A stretch of DNA of 49,988 nucleotides from Welwitschia mirabilis (Eukaryota > Gnetophyta > Gnetopsida > Welwitschiales): positions 234,438,964 through 234,488,951 of the forward strand of contig JBOZIK010000001.1 of assembly GCA_051453625.1 (NCBI GenBank), read 5' to 3'. This document shows positions 21,670-34,358 of this stretch, piece by piece. The position numbers were made by a program, and so were the translations under genes. Each line of letters starts with the position of its first letter. The first letter of the stretch is position 1. The notes beneath the pieces are model-generated. The model saw only the letters and a list, made by a program, of their open reading frames with translations, was not told the origin of the DNA and made no database searches.

Positions 21670-22440
21670 ACATCTCAAAATCAAGATGAAAATTGATTTC
21701 AAAATCAAAATTTAATTCAAAGACCTAGGAGGAATTTCATGAGGTTAAACATATCATTAACAAAGATCCTTTTAAATCTGCTACAAAATGGGAAAATTTA
21801 ATTATCTCTAATGAGAGAAAAAGGTCTAAATGCACTAAAACCTAAGAGTTGTGATGAGTTAAAATACTATGAATACCATGGAATTAAGGGATACCACATT
21901 GAAAATTTCTTTAACTGAAAACATATTATTCAAGACATAATTAAAAATAAGAGAGATACTAAGTTTAACATAATACTTATAGTTATAAATGAATAGCTTA
22001 AAATTTACAAAAAACCATTCCCAACTTAGGTTTTTACATCATAATCACCATAATATGTGGTATTTTAAGATGACAAGGCCTCTTACATAATGTGGATAAT
22101 CCAAAATCAACTGACAAAGCCCTTAGAGCAAATCATTGAAGAAAACAAATAAAAACTAGAATAATTAGCTTAAATGAAAGATGCTCAAACTCTTCATACT
22201 CCTCGATCTAACATACAAGCATAATGACATGCCTCTAAAGTAGAGGAAACACACCATTTTATTTCTCTGTTGATTAAAAACTATGAACCTTACAGACAAG
22301 CCTTTGAAAGATTATATGAAGAATAATTAATATTAAAAGTAATTCCAAAATAAGAGCCTATCTTAAAGTAGATGAACATTTAGAAAAATAATAAAGATCA
22401 AGAAGTAATCAAATTCCAACATGAAGAAATTCCATGCATT
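21670..22440 (+). pseudogene. gag of element B, C-terminal part with zinc-finger-like motif
   Basis: After LNISLTKILLNLLQ it reads LKYYEYHGIKGYHIENFF, then N, stop, KHIIQDIIKN at about 21850-21960. This matches the Tat/Retand gag motif KYCxFHxxxGHxTxxCxxLKxxIxxLI, with both Cys replaced (Tyr, Phe) and the His of GH now Tyr. The stretch to 22440 is a spacer with Lys/Glu-rich fragments and stops. Confidence 0.7.
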
Positions 22441-22900
22441 TCTCAAAAAATCATAATCGTTAAATCACCTTACATTTCAGTAAACATTGGACCTACTAAA
22501 GTATTTAGGGCCTTTGTTGACTATGGATGCTAAATTTAATGTTATTTAATTATCATGTGTAGATAAACATAACTTACAATATCTACTAGATTCAAAAAAG
22601 AGTGTAATAACTACAGGTTTTAATAGTCATGAAGATAAATATAGGGGAATATTCACCTTACTAGTTAAGGTGGCTCAAAAAGTCAAAAATACAAAATTCC
22701 ATGTGATTGATAATGCTACAACCTTTACTTACTACTAGAACACCATTGGATCATGGATATTGGGGTAATAATATCCTTACTGCATTAAGGCTTAAGTTCC
22801 TTGATGTAAAAGTCTCAATACCACTAGAAAGAAATCATACTGTAGTAATTGTAAAGGCATATTTTTTGTCATCGACTCTAGTATTAGAAAAATGAGCCAT
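22441..22900 (+). pseudogene. Aspartic protease of element B
   Basis: Reads SPYISVNIGPTKVFRAFVDY then GC and a stop (family YxSxxIxxxxVxxxLVDxGSS; Asp is kept), HEDKYRGIFTLLVKVAQKVK, KFHVIDNATTFT (TFHVIDxxTSYN) and, after a frame change, LLLEHHWIMDIGVI (LLLGRPWIHxxGAV). The order and wording are those of Tat-type plant gypsy elements. The 62-codon open frame at 22707-22895 falls within it. Confidence 0.75.
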
Positions 22901-23690
22901 TTTTTTTTTTAATACTTTGAACATAATCTTATAGATCCTCATAAGATAAATATATTGGGACTTATTGATGCACAACGTTTAGATTCAGGATGGACTCCAT
23001 TCCTTTCTAATGATTTTTCCATTAGTTCATAAACATTTTCTCACATTCCAAATTCCTACTACAAAATTATTTTTTTAAAAAAAAGAGATAACAAAACAAA
23101 GAAAAAATAAGATTTACATTTTTAACACTTTATCTTTTTTGATTCTTTGAGTCATAAGTAGTCCATTTACATTTCCTCTTTTATACAAAATTTAAATCAT
23201 TAGCCCTTATTGTAGTCCTTATCTTTATAGAATACTAAAATGAAAAGTCAAATAAAGTTATCCTTATGTGTTATCTTATTTGGTAAACTTGTCAAAAGGT
23301 ACATTGATTTCAATTTCATGGATTTTAGCTATAGTAAATCTTTGAAAAAATCATGTATCTATCTAAATAGAGAATAGACAATTGAAAACATTGAATCTTA
23401 CAAAACAATGAAATACCAAAAAATGAAATCATCTTTAGTAAAATAATAAGACATCAAAGCATATGATTTTTGCATAATTCCTAATGATTAAGAAACTCAA
23501 AATCAATCAACATTTATCATAATAAGTTAAATCAAACTTGAAATTGTATTGTCATCTAACAAAGACACATTCATTTAGCATTACAAAGATATGCTAGGAA
23601 TCAAAAAATCAATTTCCATGCATAACATCATCTTGAAATCAAAATCAACCCCATTTACTCCCCTATCTTTCATATCTTAGTGTTACTGCT
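22901..23690 (+). other. AT-rich remnant of B between protease and inner block
   Basis: No firm coding match. At about 23036-23100 the text (CAAAATTATTTTTTT...AAAGAGATAACAAAAC) resembles the first 100 bases of B's LTRs (16245-16275, 35425-35455), so it may be a third partial copy or the source of that LTR segment. Confidence 0.4.
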
Positions 23691-24841
23691 AGTCTAATAG
23701 AGTACTTTCACCTTTGGTGTTCTTTTTGATCTTAATACATTTCACTACACCCACTAGATATGAACCAAACTGTCTCATGACATTCCAAACTGCAATAATA
23801 ACTACCCCCTGCATACTCTACTTCCCTTTGTAGGGATGGATTGAATAATAGATTATAAATAGTTCTAAAACATGGCAGCTTGTCAATAGTTCTGAAACAT
23901 AAAGGAAAGTGAGTCATATTTGTACCCCTAAACCCCATATGATACTAAGCATATTGGTAGATAATGTCAAACTATGCAACCTCAACTGGATCATGTGTGA
24001 TAAAAACACCACACTACCCTCCCTTCCCATAACTTGATATTGAATTGAACCTATACTAAGTATGTGTGGCCAACTACCTGGATATATTACTATGTATACA
24101 TCCACTGCATTACAAGCCCTGGGAACTAGTTGCTCACTCTGTTGGTTTTCTCACATGGCTCATTACAGTTATGTATGACCAGATGGGGAAACATCACTAC
24201 TTAAGATTAACCTAGCTACATAGACATGAAGCAAACAACTAGCTCCAAATCACAATGACAACTATCTACCTCTATAGCGTGTGCAATAAGATATCAATTT
24301 TACTACCCGCATATTCCACATGAACTATGCACTACTAGTCAAGGATTAAAAGCTAGCTAGAGGTTTGTCAACTATAGTGGATATATATGGGAATGCATAG
24401 GTTTGTAGTTTCTATAGGTATTATAAGCTTGCTAACCACTGTACACCACTATATACAAACCAACTGATCGCATACTAGTATATGAATATCTTACATAAAT
24501 GCCATCTAGGAAATGCCAAGCTATCAAACTTACCATGAGTACTAACATACTACATTGTGTTTGAGTTTACGGTGAAGATTCAAAGTATTATGATGGTTTT
24601 CTTGATGATGATTGAAGATAGGTGGCTAGGGTGTATGAAAGTTGTACACCACACCCACTCAAAAATGCATGTCTTAAACCACAAGTAAACGCAGCTAGGG
24701 TGGTTGGGTATAAAGGTGCCAAGGTTAACCTAACCACACATGTTTTTGTGTTCCGATTCACAAGGAGGGGATTTTATCCTTTTGTTACTCTAGACCCAAC
24801 TTTGATTAATGTAAAACCACATGATTAAAGACACCTGACAT

Positions 24842-24895
24842 CCTACCCTACCCTACCCTACCCTACCCTACCCTACCCTACCCTACCCTACCCTA
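24842..24895 (+). repeat. (CCCTA)n microsatellite
   Basis: Ten perfect CCCTA units after one partial unit. It is not the plant telomere repeat (CCCTAAA); the period is five throughout. Confidence 0.95.
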
Positions 24896-26795
24896 CTATA
24901 AATGAAATAAAATGAATGTGCTCTATGAAGACATCTTGAACATTATCAATTTGATCAATCCTATACCACACATCGTATCTACTATGTCTATACATTATGG
25001 AGCCTGAGTGAGGCACTAGCCTCTTCAATGTTAACATAATTAAGTAAGCTTTTCTTGATACTATATGTTGAGTAAGTGAACCCTAAACCATGTAGCTGAT
25101 CCCAAACCTATTCACGTCCCATCTCTTTTATAACTTAGGAACCCAACATATATCAGTTGCTTTCAAGTTGTGCTTGATAGAGAAGGCATAACCCTGTAGG
25201 TCACTAGTTAGGATGAAAGGAGGAAAAATCTTGTTATCATTTATATAACTAATTTGATTCTAGGGTAACCCATATGTATCTACCCCACCTCCCTATAGGT
25301 ATAGACTAGTCCCATGAGTTTGTAAAGCTAAGTGACTGGTGTAATGAGCTATGCCATCATAGTGCTTTTGACTGTCCATTCATTTCTTCACATGATAGCC
25401 GCACATGCTCTTACTTGAAAGAATTGATGTATATATCGAGTTGTAATTGGAGACTTGTTTCCAGTTCATTCTCAGAAATCATATATATGTATGTATGTGT
25501 CCTGACTCAGGAAAGTCACCTCTAGGTTTGTATTCTCTTATGGTAGATAACTCATGTGCACTGCTGGCTATCTCGATAGTGTTTTAGACTAATCCACATA
25601 GTACAAGCATGGAATTACACACTTCAGTTATATCCTAGAGCTAGGGTTTCCTAGGGAGGAAAACATTAGAGAGTCTTACCACCTAATGAATGTGTAGGGT
25701 GATCTACTAGTTGAACCACAATTATGTGTGCATACATATTTGTGTATGGTTCTACATGTTTCCTTTATAATGTGTGTGCTATAGATGATAGGTAAACAAT
25801 GAGAAATAATTCTAGCCAATGAGCAGCCATGAAATTGATGGTGCAGCATGGGCCAACGATCCCAACAATAAAATGGAATAGCTATAATGGGGGTGATTCT
25901 AGAAAGGCCTAGGCAATATGTTTGTTGGCATATATGGGGATTGGGATGCATGTTTTATTAAATGGATGCTAATGAAGGAAAACTAATAACTACTAATAAT
26001 ACTATGAATAGTGGGGTGTTCATACATCGGGTGGGATTAGTGGGTGCCTAGTGAACATTCAGTTAGCGAAAGAAGGATGTTTACTAAGAAGCCAAGTATT
26101 AGTTATATTGTGCATAAGCCCATAGCATTTACAAGGACCCAAGAATGACTATATGGTGGTACATCTTATTCAGTTACCATGCAACATGTAACATATATAC
26201 CTCGTACAACTTTGTAAAAAGATAAATGTTCTGATGAGCTTATCCAATAGATAGTTGTTCTCATGGGCTCCAACAAGCTCTTTTTTACACTAGCACTAGT
26301 GTCTTGTGCTTTTGTGACCTAGTCACATCATAATATTAAGATAACATGCCCCAATAGCTTTTGTAACTTGGGTTATGACCAAGGTAACATTTTCCAACCT
26401 CTTTCATAACTAGCTATGGTTGTAATTAACTGGTTACATGAGTTGACAACTATACATGGGATAAGATACACTTGTTAGAAAGAAAGCATACCCACATCAT
26501 AGTTTAGTTACTTTGTGCAATGATGATAATATGTAGTAAATCCTAATTGGAGCATATTAGTTACACCTCCCTTTATAATGGTCCATCTTATTGTGTAGTA
26601 CCAGTGATGTTTATTGATATGAAATATTAGGAAAAAATAGATAGTGAACTTGGATTTCCGTGTGATATTACAGTGATTATTAGATGCAGTAGACTATATA
26701 CACTCCCATTATCATTGTATCTATACTTTCATTATATCTAGTTATATCATTATCTTAGAAAAGTTGGTGGTTAATAAACTAAGGATGCACTGCAC

Positions 26796-26851
26796 TAGCT
26801 GAGTGGTTGTGCGCTTACATAAGGTTCCACTCCATATGTTGGTTCTCGATT
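26796..26851 (+). other. tRNA-like internal promoter, possible SINE remnant
   Basis: TAGCTGAGTGG (26796-26806) matches the A-box consensus of tRNA genes, and GGTTCTCGATT (26841-26851) resembles a B box (GGTTCGANTCC) at normal spacing. The rest does not fold convincingly as a tRNA, so a tRNA-derived SINE head is more likely. No poly-A tail or target duplication was identified. Confidence 0.3.
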
Positions 26852-27151
26852 ACCTACTCCATTACCATGGGGTGGATGATGGTAAGGCATTAATGTGAAC
26901 TAAGTCATTCTTCTATTGATGATTTAGAGATCTGGATAATATTGATACAGTAAACAAATGGAAAATCCACCCAATACATAAGCATATGTAGTATTGGTTA
27001 AGAAATCTTAGGTATCTATGTTAGAGATGAGCATAATTAACTAGTTCTAGCAGTGGTTGAATAGTAGTAATTATCACACAACTACAATCAATATTGTGGA
27101 AGTGTGTATGTAGTGGCATGTTGTTGCTACCCTACCAACCACACTCAAGAT

Positions 27152-27231
27152 TCCAATCCTTTGTACCACTTACGTAAATGAGTGGACAGAAGTGTGAAGT
27201 GTATGATGACATATGCATTAGCTATGATACA
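27152..27231 (+). repeat. Left copy of an 80-base repeat ending at a gap
   Basis: Nearly identical to 27745-27824: same start TCCAATCCTTTGTACCACTT, same end ATTAGCTATGAT. It ends exactly where the Ns start. Confidence 0.9.
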
Positions 27232-27744
27232 NNNNNNNNNNNNNNNNNNNNNNNNNNNNNNNNNNNNNNNNNNNNNNNNNNNNNNNNNNNNNNNNNNNNN
27301 NNNNNNNNNNNNNNNNNNNNNNNNNNNNNNNNNNNNNNNNNNNNNNNNNNNNNNNNNNNNNNNNNNNNNNNNNNNNNNNNNNNNNNNNNNNNNNNNNNNN
27401 NNNNNNNNNNNNNNNNNNNNNNNNNNNNNNNNNNNNNNNNNNNNNNNNNNNNNNNNNNNNNNNNNNNNNNNNNNNNNNNNNNNNNNNNNNNNNNNNNNNN
27501 NNNNNNNNNNNNNNNNNNNNNNNNNNNNNNNNNNNNNNNNNNNNNNNNNNNNNNNNNNNNNNNNNNNNNNNNNNNNNNNNNNNNNNNNNNNNNNNNNNNN
27601 NNNNNNNNNNNNNNNNNNNNNNNNNNNNNNNNNNNNNNNNNNNNNNNNNNNNNNNNNNNNNNNNNNNNNNNNNNNNNNNNNNNNNNNNNNNNNNNNNNNN
27701 NNNNNNNNNNNNNNNNNNNNNNNNNNNNNNNNNNNNNNNNNNNN
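27232..27744. other. Assembly gap, 513 N
   Basis: Bounded on both sides by the same 80-base sequence. All long open frames through it are artefacts. Confidence 1.
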
Positions 27745-27824
27745 TCCAATCCTTTGTACCACTTGCGTAAATGAGTGGAAAGAAGTGTGAAATATATGAT
27801 GACATATGCATTAGCTATGATGCA
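27745..27824 (+). repeat. Right copy of the 80-base repeat
   Basis: Begins at the first base after the gap. It differs from the left copy at a handful of positions (for example TTGCG against TTACG), so the two are not the same read. Confidence 0.9.
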
Positions 27825-28902
27825 TGAATATAGATCCTATATGATTTAATTGAATTAACCACATTTGTTATAAGTGAAAGAACATGCTAGCCATTTGTTC
27901 CGTGCATTATGCAAAATGTGAAATTGCACCTATGTAATTCGTGCATACACCTATTAGGTAAGATATTACTTAATAGGTTCAAAAGAAGATAAATACCAAT
28001 GCATGTAACTGCACTCCCTATAGTTACCAAAGGGGGTTTAGGCCTATGAGTAATGATGCTAACACATTATGCCACATTTGTAATAGGTGCTCTACACATG
28101 GACTTACTCATGAAACCCCTAAGTAGTCAGTTAATACTAAAAGCTTTGTGTTATTACTACATTGAGAGAAGTCTCATTGTATTTGTAGCTACATGAGGAA
28201 TGAATTTAGTGAGTTACCCCATCCACTGTTACCCATCGTATATAAGAAAGCCCCCTACTTACACCACTTTTAAATATTGATGTATGTCCTAGTTACTTGG
28301 GATAATCTTAGTTACCCAAACTACTTGGTTGGAAGAATATCTTGATTCTAGTTATCCCACCTAGCAGTGAGAAATGACTCTGCTTATCTAGTAATATGTT
28401 CTAGTTATTTCAATTACCCTGGCTACTTAGCCTTACCCCATCTATGAAATTGTCTAGTAGTTCAAACATAGTTTAGTAGTTTATTTCCCCTATATAGTAG
28501 ACTTATTTTATCCTGTTTCTATATTGACCACATTGACAGTGATTTGTTATAAAATAGTGGGGTGTACAGTGTTGGATCAGGATTAACCATTTTTATTTCT
28601 CTATTTATGATGGTGAATATTAGTACATAGATGTGACACTCAATATCTGACTAGTTAGCCTACCTTTTATCATGCATGTGCAAGCGTTAGGTGGGCATTT
28701 TATTTCTATAAGTGAGGTAAGGCCCTAAGCACACTAGGTAGATGACTATGAAAACCTCATCAGTTATCTAACCTAACTGCTCTTGACTGTAGTGTAATGC
28801 AACTAGGAAATGGAGACATGACATTAGTTATGTTACATGATGCATAGGTACATCAATTAGATGTGATGCACTATGGTGTATCTTTATGAGTGGTTGCTAA
28901 TC

Positions 28903-29412
28903 NNNNNNNNNNNNNNNNNNNNNNNNNNNNNNNNNNNNNNNNNNNNNNNNNNNNNNNNNNNNNNNNNNNNNNNNNNNNNNNNNNNNNNNNNNNNNNNNNN
29001 NNNNNNNNNNNNNNNNNNNNNNNNNNNNNNNNNNNNNNNNNNNNNNNNNNNNNNNNNNNNNNNNNNNNNNNNNNNNNNNNNNNNNNNNNNNNNNNNNNNN
29101 NNNNNNNNNNNNNNNNNNNNNNNNNNNNNNNNNNNNNNNNNNNNNNNNNNNNNNNNNNNNNNNNNNNNNNNNNNNNNNNNNNNNNNNNNNNNNNNNNNNN
29201 NNNNNNNNNNNNNNNNNNNNNNNNNNNNNNNNNNNNNNNNNNNNNNNNNNNNNNNNNNNNNNNNNNNNNNNNNNNNNNNNNNNNNNNNNNNNNNNNNNNN
29301 NNNNNNNNNNNNNNNNNNNNNNNNNNNNNNNNNNNNNNNNNNNNNNNNNNNNNNNNNNNNNNNNNNNNNNNNNNNNNNNNNNNNNNNNNNNNNNNNNNNN
29401 NNNNNNNNNNNN
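28903..29412. other. Assembly gap, 510 N
   Basis: Unknown bases. No duplicated flank was noticed. Confidence 1.
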
Positions 29413-29550
29413 TGTATCCACCCTTCTACGGTTATAACGATTGAGAGGGAAGGCCTTGTCATTTGAGAGGGGAAGCCATTCTGAGTGCCCCAGTCTAGTG
29501 TATTCTAAAGAGGAATGGAGGGCCTGCAGCAGGGCCGGTTGCATGGCATG

Positions 29551-29611
29551 ATAGAATACTCCTCTATATTAACCTTCATGATAGAAAAACTTCTCTATAT
29601 TAACCTTATCG
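29551..29611 (+). repeat. Tandem duplication, unit 30 bases
   Basis: ATAGAA...CTCTATATTAACCTT occurs twice head to tail. Confidence 0.8.
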
Positions 29612-30583
29612 TATGACATAGTGACATGGGTTATGGGGGGTCAACATTTCATCCAGTGGAAGTAGATATGAAGGGCCACGCTAATTATCATGTTTCATGA
29701 ATCTAGTTCACACTACTTTGAAAGCAACATTGTAAAATACCAAAATGTGGGAATGCCTCTAGAGAGCTCTCCACCATCTTGGATGCATGGATGAATCTTG
29801 TCTTAGTATTATGGATAGTACACCACTAAGGAAATTCCATTAGATAAGTGATTTCTAATGAGTCTATCAATTTGATTCATTGCTTATAGAGCTTACTCAC
29901 CATGGCTAGTTCAGAATAACAGGCTCTTAAGATCGCTAGTGAGGAGGATGCATAGGCAGATTGTTTCCTTCTAATGGTGTGTAACATTGTCATAATAGTT
30001 GTTTTGACCACTAATCTTGGATTACCTAGGCTACCATGGATGGAACCCCATTAGGTTATCATACTAAAGTTGTCTTGCTTAGCACCTATGTACCAAGGGT
30101 TAGTGTGGTTACTAAGGAGGAAGAAGCGCTAACCTATGTATGCTGGTAAAGCACTAGGTGGTTAGCACAGGTAAGTAACTAATTAGTCATTTCAAAGTGC
30201 TATGTTGAATGGTTTAAACAATAAAACCACCATAGTTATTGTACCATGAGGTCGGGAGTCTGAGAACTATGGAGGCAATAAATAGGTTAAGTCCCTTAGG
30301 TCATTATCCCATTACCTACATGATATTCTATTTTAATCAACTAGTATATAACAAATAGAAACCTATTCTCTTGTAGTTGTTTCTACATATTTGAGGGTTA
30401 GTTCAATCTAGCATAGTGAGTCACAGATATGGGTATGCCATAGTAACACTATTGTAACAGATTACTCAGTATCGAGCAGATCCACCACTTGTCTAGATTG
30501 ATGAGTTCTTTACCAAGGTATCTTTATTCACATGAGTTGGCTAAACAAACAGTGGATAAAGGAATATTATATACATACACTAG

Positions 30584-30630
30584 CCTATCCCATCACTAGC
30601 ACAGACAAGTATCCTATCCCATCGCTAGCA
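30584..30630 (+). repeat. Close direct repeat, offset 29 bases
   Basis: CCTATCCCATC(A/G)CTAGCA occurs at 30584 and 30613. Confidence 0.8.
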
Positions 30631-30977
30631 AATACACCAAGTGATAAAGGTATAAAAGGAGCAGAAGCTTATGAAGTAAGTGTTTTTCTGTTTCCTTATA
30701 TGGCCAGATGTACATATGAAGGCTTCTCTCTCCTTGACTTCCTCCTAATGATGGTTTTCCTAGTTTGAGAAAAGATTTGGAAATGTTGTTTCTTACTTAT
30801 CCAAGAAAGGTTGGGGTGAAACCAACATCTACATATAAGGCTAGTGGAGTGGGTGGCCGTAATAACAGGAAGTCTTGAACCTTGTACCTATTCATATAGG
30901 AATGTGATGATCTGGCATTGAAATCACACTGAGTGACTAGACATGCTTAGAATGGTGCTATGCCCATTAGTTAGATA

Positions 30978-31063
30978 GTGGGGAACCTAATCTCATAGAT
31001 GATTTCCACTTCCACATTGAGTAGGGGAACCTAATACTATAGATGGCTACCACTCTTGCAGTG
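30978..31063 (+). repeat. Tandem duplication, unit 43 bases
   Basis: GT(G/A)GGGAACCTAAT...CATAGATG or TATAGATG...CACT(T/C)...GA is repeated head to tail at 30978 and 31021, with about a quarter of positions changed. Confidence 0.75.
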
Positions 31064-31234
31064 AGTACTTAGTATGACTCTTTATAGGAATGTGCGGATG
31101 CACCACCATATCATACCATATTGACTTGACTTGATTGGACATTTTGTTTCTTTATAGATAGATAAGAAAATCATGTTATAGATCACATCTACAGAGCCCT
31201 AGTTGCAATATAACTAAATGAGGTTTCCTATCAT

Positions 31235-31289
31235 CCATGCATATGTCCTCCTCAATTATTCCTAATCTCAACCATGCATATGTCCTCCT
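31235..31289 (+). repeat. Close direct repeat, offset 37 bases
   Basis: CCATGCATATGTCCTCCT occurs at 31235 and 31272, perfectly conserved. Confidence 0.85.
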
Positions 31290-32527
31290 TGGGTGGGTAA
31301 TATTGACCTTAAATTCACTTATATATAGGATTGGGTAGGAAAATCATTTACGACTAGCATGAAAAGGAACTTTAAATATGTGGAAAGAGCATAATGTTAT
31401 ACCTATGTCCTGCATGCGCATGAATTGGGTGGGCTACTAGCCAAGTATCACCCACCTCCTTACTAACTTCGGGGATCTGCTAGTACTAGTGGTTATGCTG
31501 GTTGATTAGCATTGGTTGACCTAGATAGATTACTGAGAAGGACGCATGAAAAGGCAACCACTGAACCAGCCTTGTGTACCTAATGGTTGTGTGAGAAGGA
31601 ATTGATTTCAAGTCTTAATGAGAGACTTCATGTAAACCTGCCTAACCCACTACATCTGATATGTCGAAACTAAATAAAGAGGTGTGTACCTAATATATAT
31701 GTAAACAAGTAATTATATGCTATAACTAAAAAGGATAATTATGGGAACTTATGCATACAAACCATTTACCTTATTGAAGGCCTAATTATAGCATAACTCC
31801 TATGGTCCAAATGCAATGACTAAGAAAGCATATGTATGCGTGAACTAAGAGACAGGTTGTCATCATTGATGGTGGCTACAGGAAGATCAATAACCATTCC
31901 TAACTTAGTGTCATCAATGTAGTTCATCTTATAGATGCCCACACCACATATCAGCCCATACCAGACTGCCACCCATCCTGATTCTTTGAGTTTTATGTAA
32001 TAAGTGATACATATTTATACTAAATGCCATCCACTCTACTTACTCTAAAACTATACTAGCTATTGATTCACTTGTAGAAGTTATGCATTAATGGCAAGAT
32101 GTGGGTAACACCTACAAGTTTCAAGATGAAGCTAGATTGATTAGGATGGATGTTACATGGCACTCTTTATGTTACATGTAAAGCTAGTGTAAAGCTACTA
32201 ATAGTACTAGGTATACACCCCTTTGAAAGCAACCTACTACTAAGTTAAGACTCAATACTTTGTTGAGTTATTACACTACATCCCTATGCACATATTGTTA
32301 ACCCTTGCATGCTCTGTATGTGGCAGATACAGAAATAGATAGTACTTACCTGCATACAACACATGACTAGGGAATAACCATATTGTAAATAATGCTGATT
32401 CACAATAGCCATATTGATAAGGAATTATTGGAGTCATGGTTTCTGTAGCTATGGAGCTTGCTAAGTGAGGGGTGTAGCGAGTTCTATGGCTCAAACCTGC
32501 TATTTACACTATAAACTAGGATAATCA

Positions 32528-32597
32528 CTCCTCATGCATGCATGACTCTTTCTTTTTCAACACTGCTCCTCATGCATGCATGACTCTTCCTTTTTTA
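32528..32597 (+). repeat. Tandem duplication, unit 38 bases
   Basis: CTCCTCATGCATGCATGACT begins at 32528 and 32566, followed by T-rich tails. The core holds the palindrome CATGCATGCATG. Confidence 0.85.
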
Positions 32598-34348
32598 ATA
32601 GGTTTATATAGTACTAGAATCATCCTACTTTATCCAGAGTAGGTAGGTTGTAATTAATTAGGTACGTTTAGCACCTAGAAAATAAACTAATAATGAAGTC
32701 AACACTGTGAAGCAGGAACCATACTATTACTTGATGGGTGTTTGCAACCGATTAGAAGAAACTAGCTCTCACTATTACTTGGATGAGGGTTTCACACATC
32801 TCCACTTCCTGTTATAGTGGGATTTGCTATCTTACTATCATATAGTAAAGTACTTATGGTTCAATAAACCAAAAAAATATCAATATGGTTGTAATGGACA
32901 ACTCAGTGTTGGGAACACATCTATCTAGTTCAGTTTACCACTTTTATGTCTCTTAATTTAGCTTTAGAGGTCATTACAGTAATTGAGAAGTGGTTGATTT
33001 GTGTGAACTACTAAGGCTTCCTAGGTCATACGAGCGGGTTGTATTAAAAAATATGGGGTTCAAACCTATACGCTATGTGATGGATATTATGTGCTTTTTC
33101 TCCTTTATATGTTATAGGGGGTAACACCAATGAGTTTACAGTCCTGATACAAGATCATGAAATACACATTATGATTTTAGTTCCTCCAAGTATTAGACTA
33201 TGAAGGAAGGCAACGTATACCTCTAGGCAGGGTAGGGGGAATTATTTCATTAATGATAGGGACACATAAACATTGTTATCCATGTAGTCAGGAAAAGATA
33301 CAGATGCAATTAAGCCATTCCTAGCTAGCTTAGCCACATAACGAGTGGCTAGGGTGGTTGGGATGCTCCATATTAGCTTATTAATACAACCAGTGATTTA
33401 ACACTAGTATACTCCCCCAAATTAACTTTGAGAGACTGGTAACCATCCACTATGTGGACTTAACTCTCTCCTTTGCAAATCTTAATAATGAAGAATAGCT
33501 CATACCTAGGTGTGTTTATCGACGATTCACAGTACAATTGTTGTGGGGTAGGATGTAGGATTATTGATTCATATAACCAACCAAAGCCAGTCATCCCTAG
33601 CCAGCCATCAACCATCAATGAACTATGTACATGTATGATATGGTACAGTACATTGGTTATCCCCTTACAACTATTCTACACTCATAAGTCTAAGTTGCAA
33701 ATGATCTTTTAGTATGACAGGATATGGTAATCAAGGAATCACTTCCAATAGCTTCTTTCGTTACTCGTATCAATGATTGAAAGCCAAGTCTCACATTATT
33801 AATAGCCTTGTAACTTCTATCTCACTATAGTATGGGACAAGTAAAAGGTTTTCCCTAGTCACTAGCATAATACCACCCAATTCCTCTATCCCATAGCACT
33901 CAGTGATCCGGCCATGGTATTCATATTTTGGGGATGTACATTTCCTATAGTGTGATAGCACCTCTATGTTTTTGTATTTTGGATACAAGTCCCCAGCTTG
34001 AGGAGTTATGAGAAGACTCCCCAATTAAGGCACAGGTGGTAGTGGTAGAAATAGAACTCCACACACACTGTTGGTTCATCTCTATATGGTTTAGAATACT
34101 TTGGTTAATTTGTTAGTGAGTTGCAAAGAAGAAAGCCCATTACGAAATGGCTTTACATATGTATGGGGCATGGTATTATTATTTATATGTTGATCATTAT
34201 TGTCTATTTTAAATATGGGGAAAATGGGCCTAAGGGGATACTATATTTGTATTTTGATTCCGTGATAGAATCTTATTCTATTCATATAGTCTCTCTTATT
34301 GAAGGTCTTCACTAAAAACAGTAACTATGCTAGGTTTCATTGTTAGAG

Positions 34349-34358
34349 NNNNNNNNNN
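34349..34358. other. Short gap, 10 N
   Basis: Unlike the other gaps it is exactly ten bases, probably a gap of nominal size. It lies about 320 bases before the right edge of the inner block. Confidence 1.

Noticed and set aside
20760-21708. Long open frames of about 300 codons
   Set aside because: They consist almost wholly of N. The same holds for frames at 27145-27811, 28873-29544, 42120-42890 and 47717-48236.
24842-24895. CCCTA array as telomeric DNA
   Set aside because: The plant telomere repeat is seven bases (CCCTAAA). This array has a strict five-base period and lies inside a transposon-rich region, so it is a plain microsatellite.
30532-30768. 78-codon frame in the inner block
   Set aside because: It includes a short direct repeat and has no recognisable motif. 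Open stretches of this length are expected by chance in a block of this composition.
33040-33070. GGTTCAAACCT as a tRNA B box, possible second SINE
   Set aside because: No convincing A box at the right spacing and no tRNA fold. The same applies to GGCTCAAACCT near 32490.
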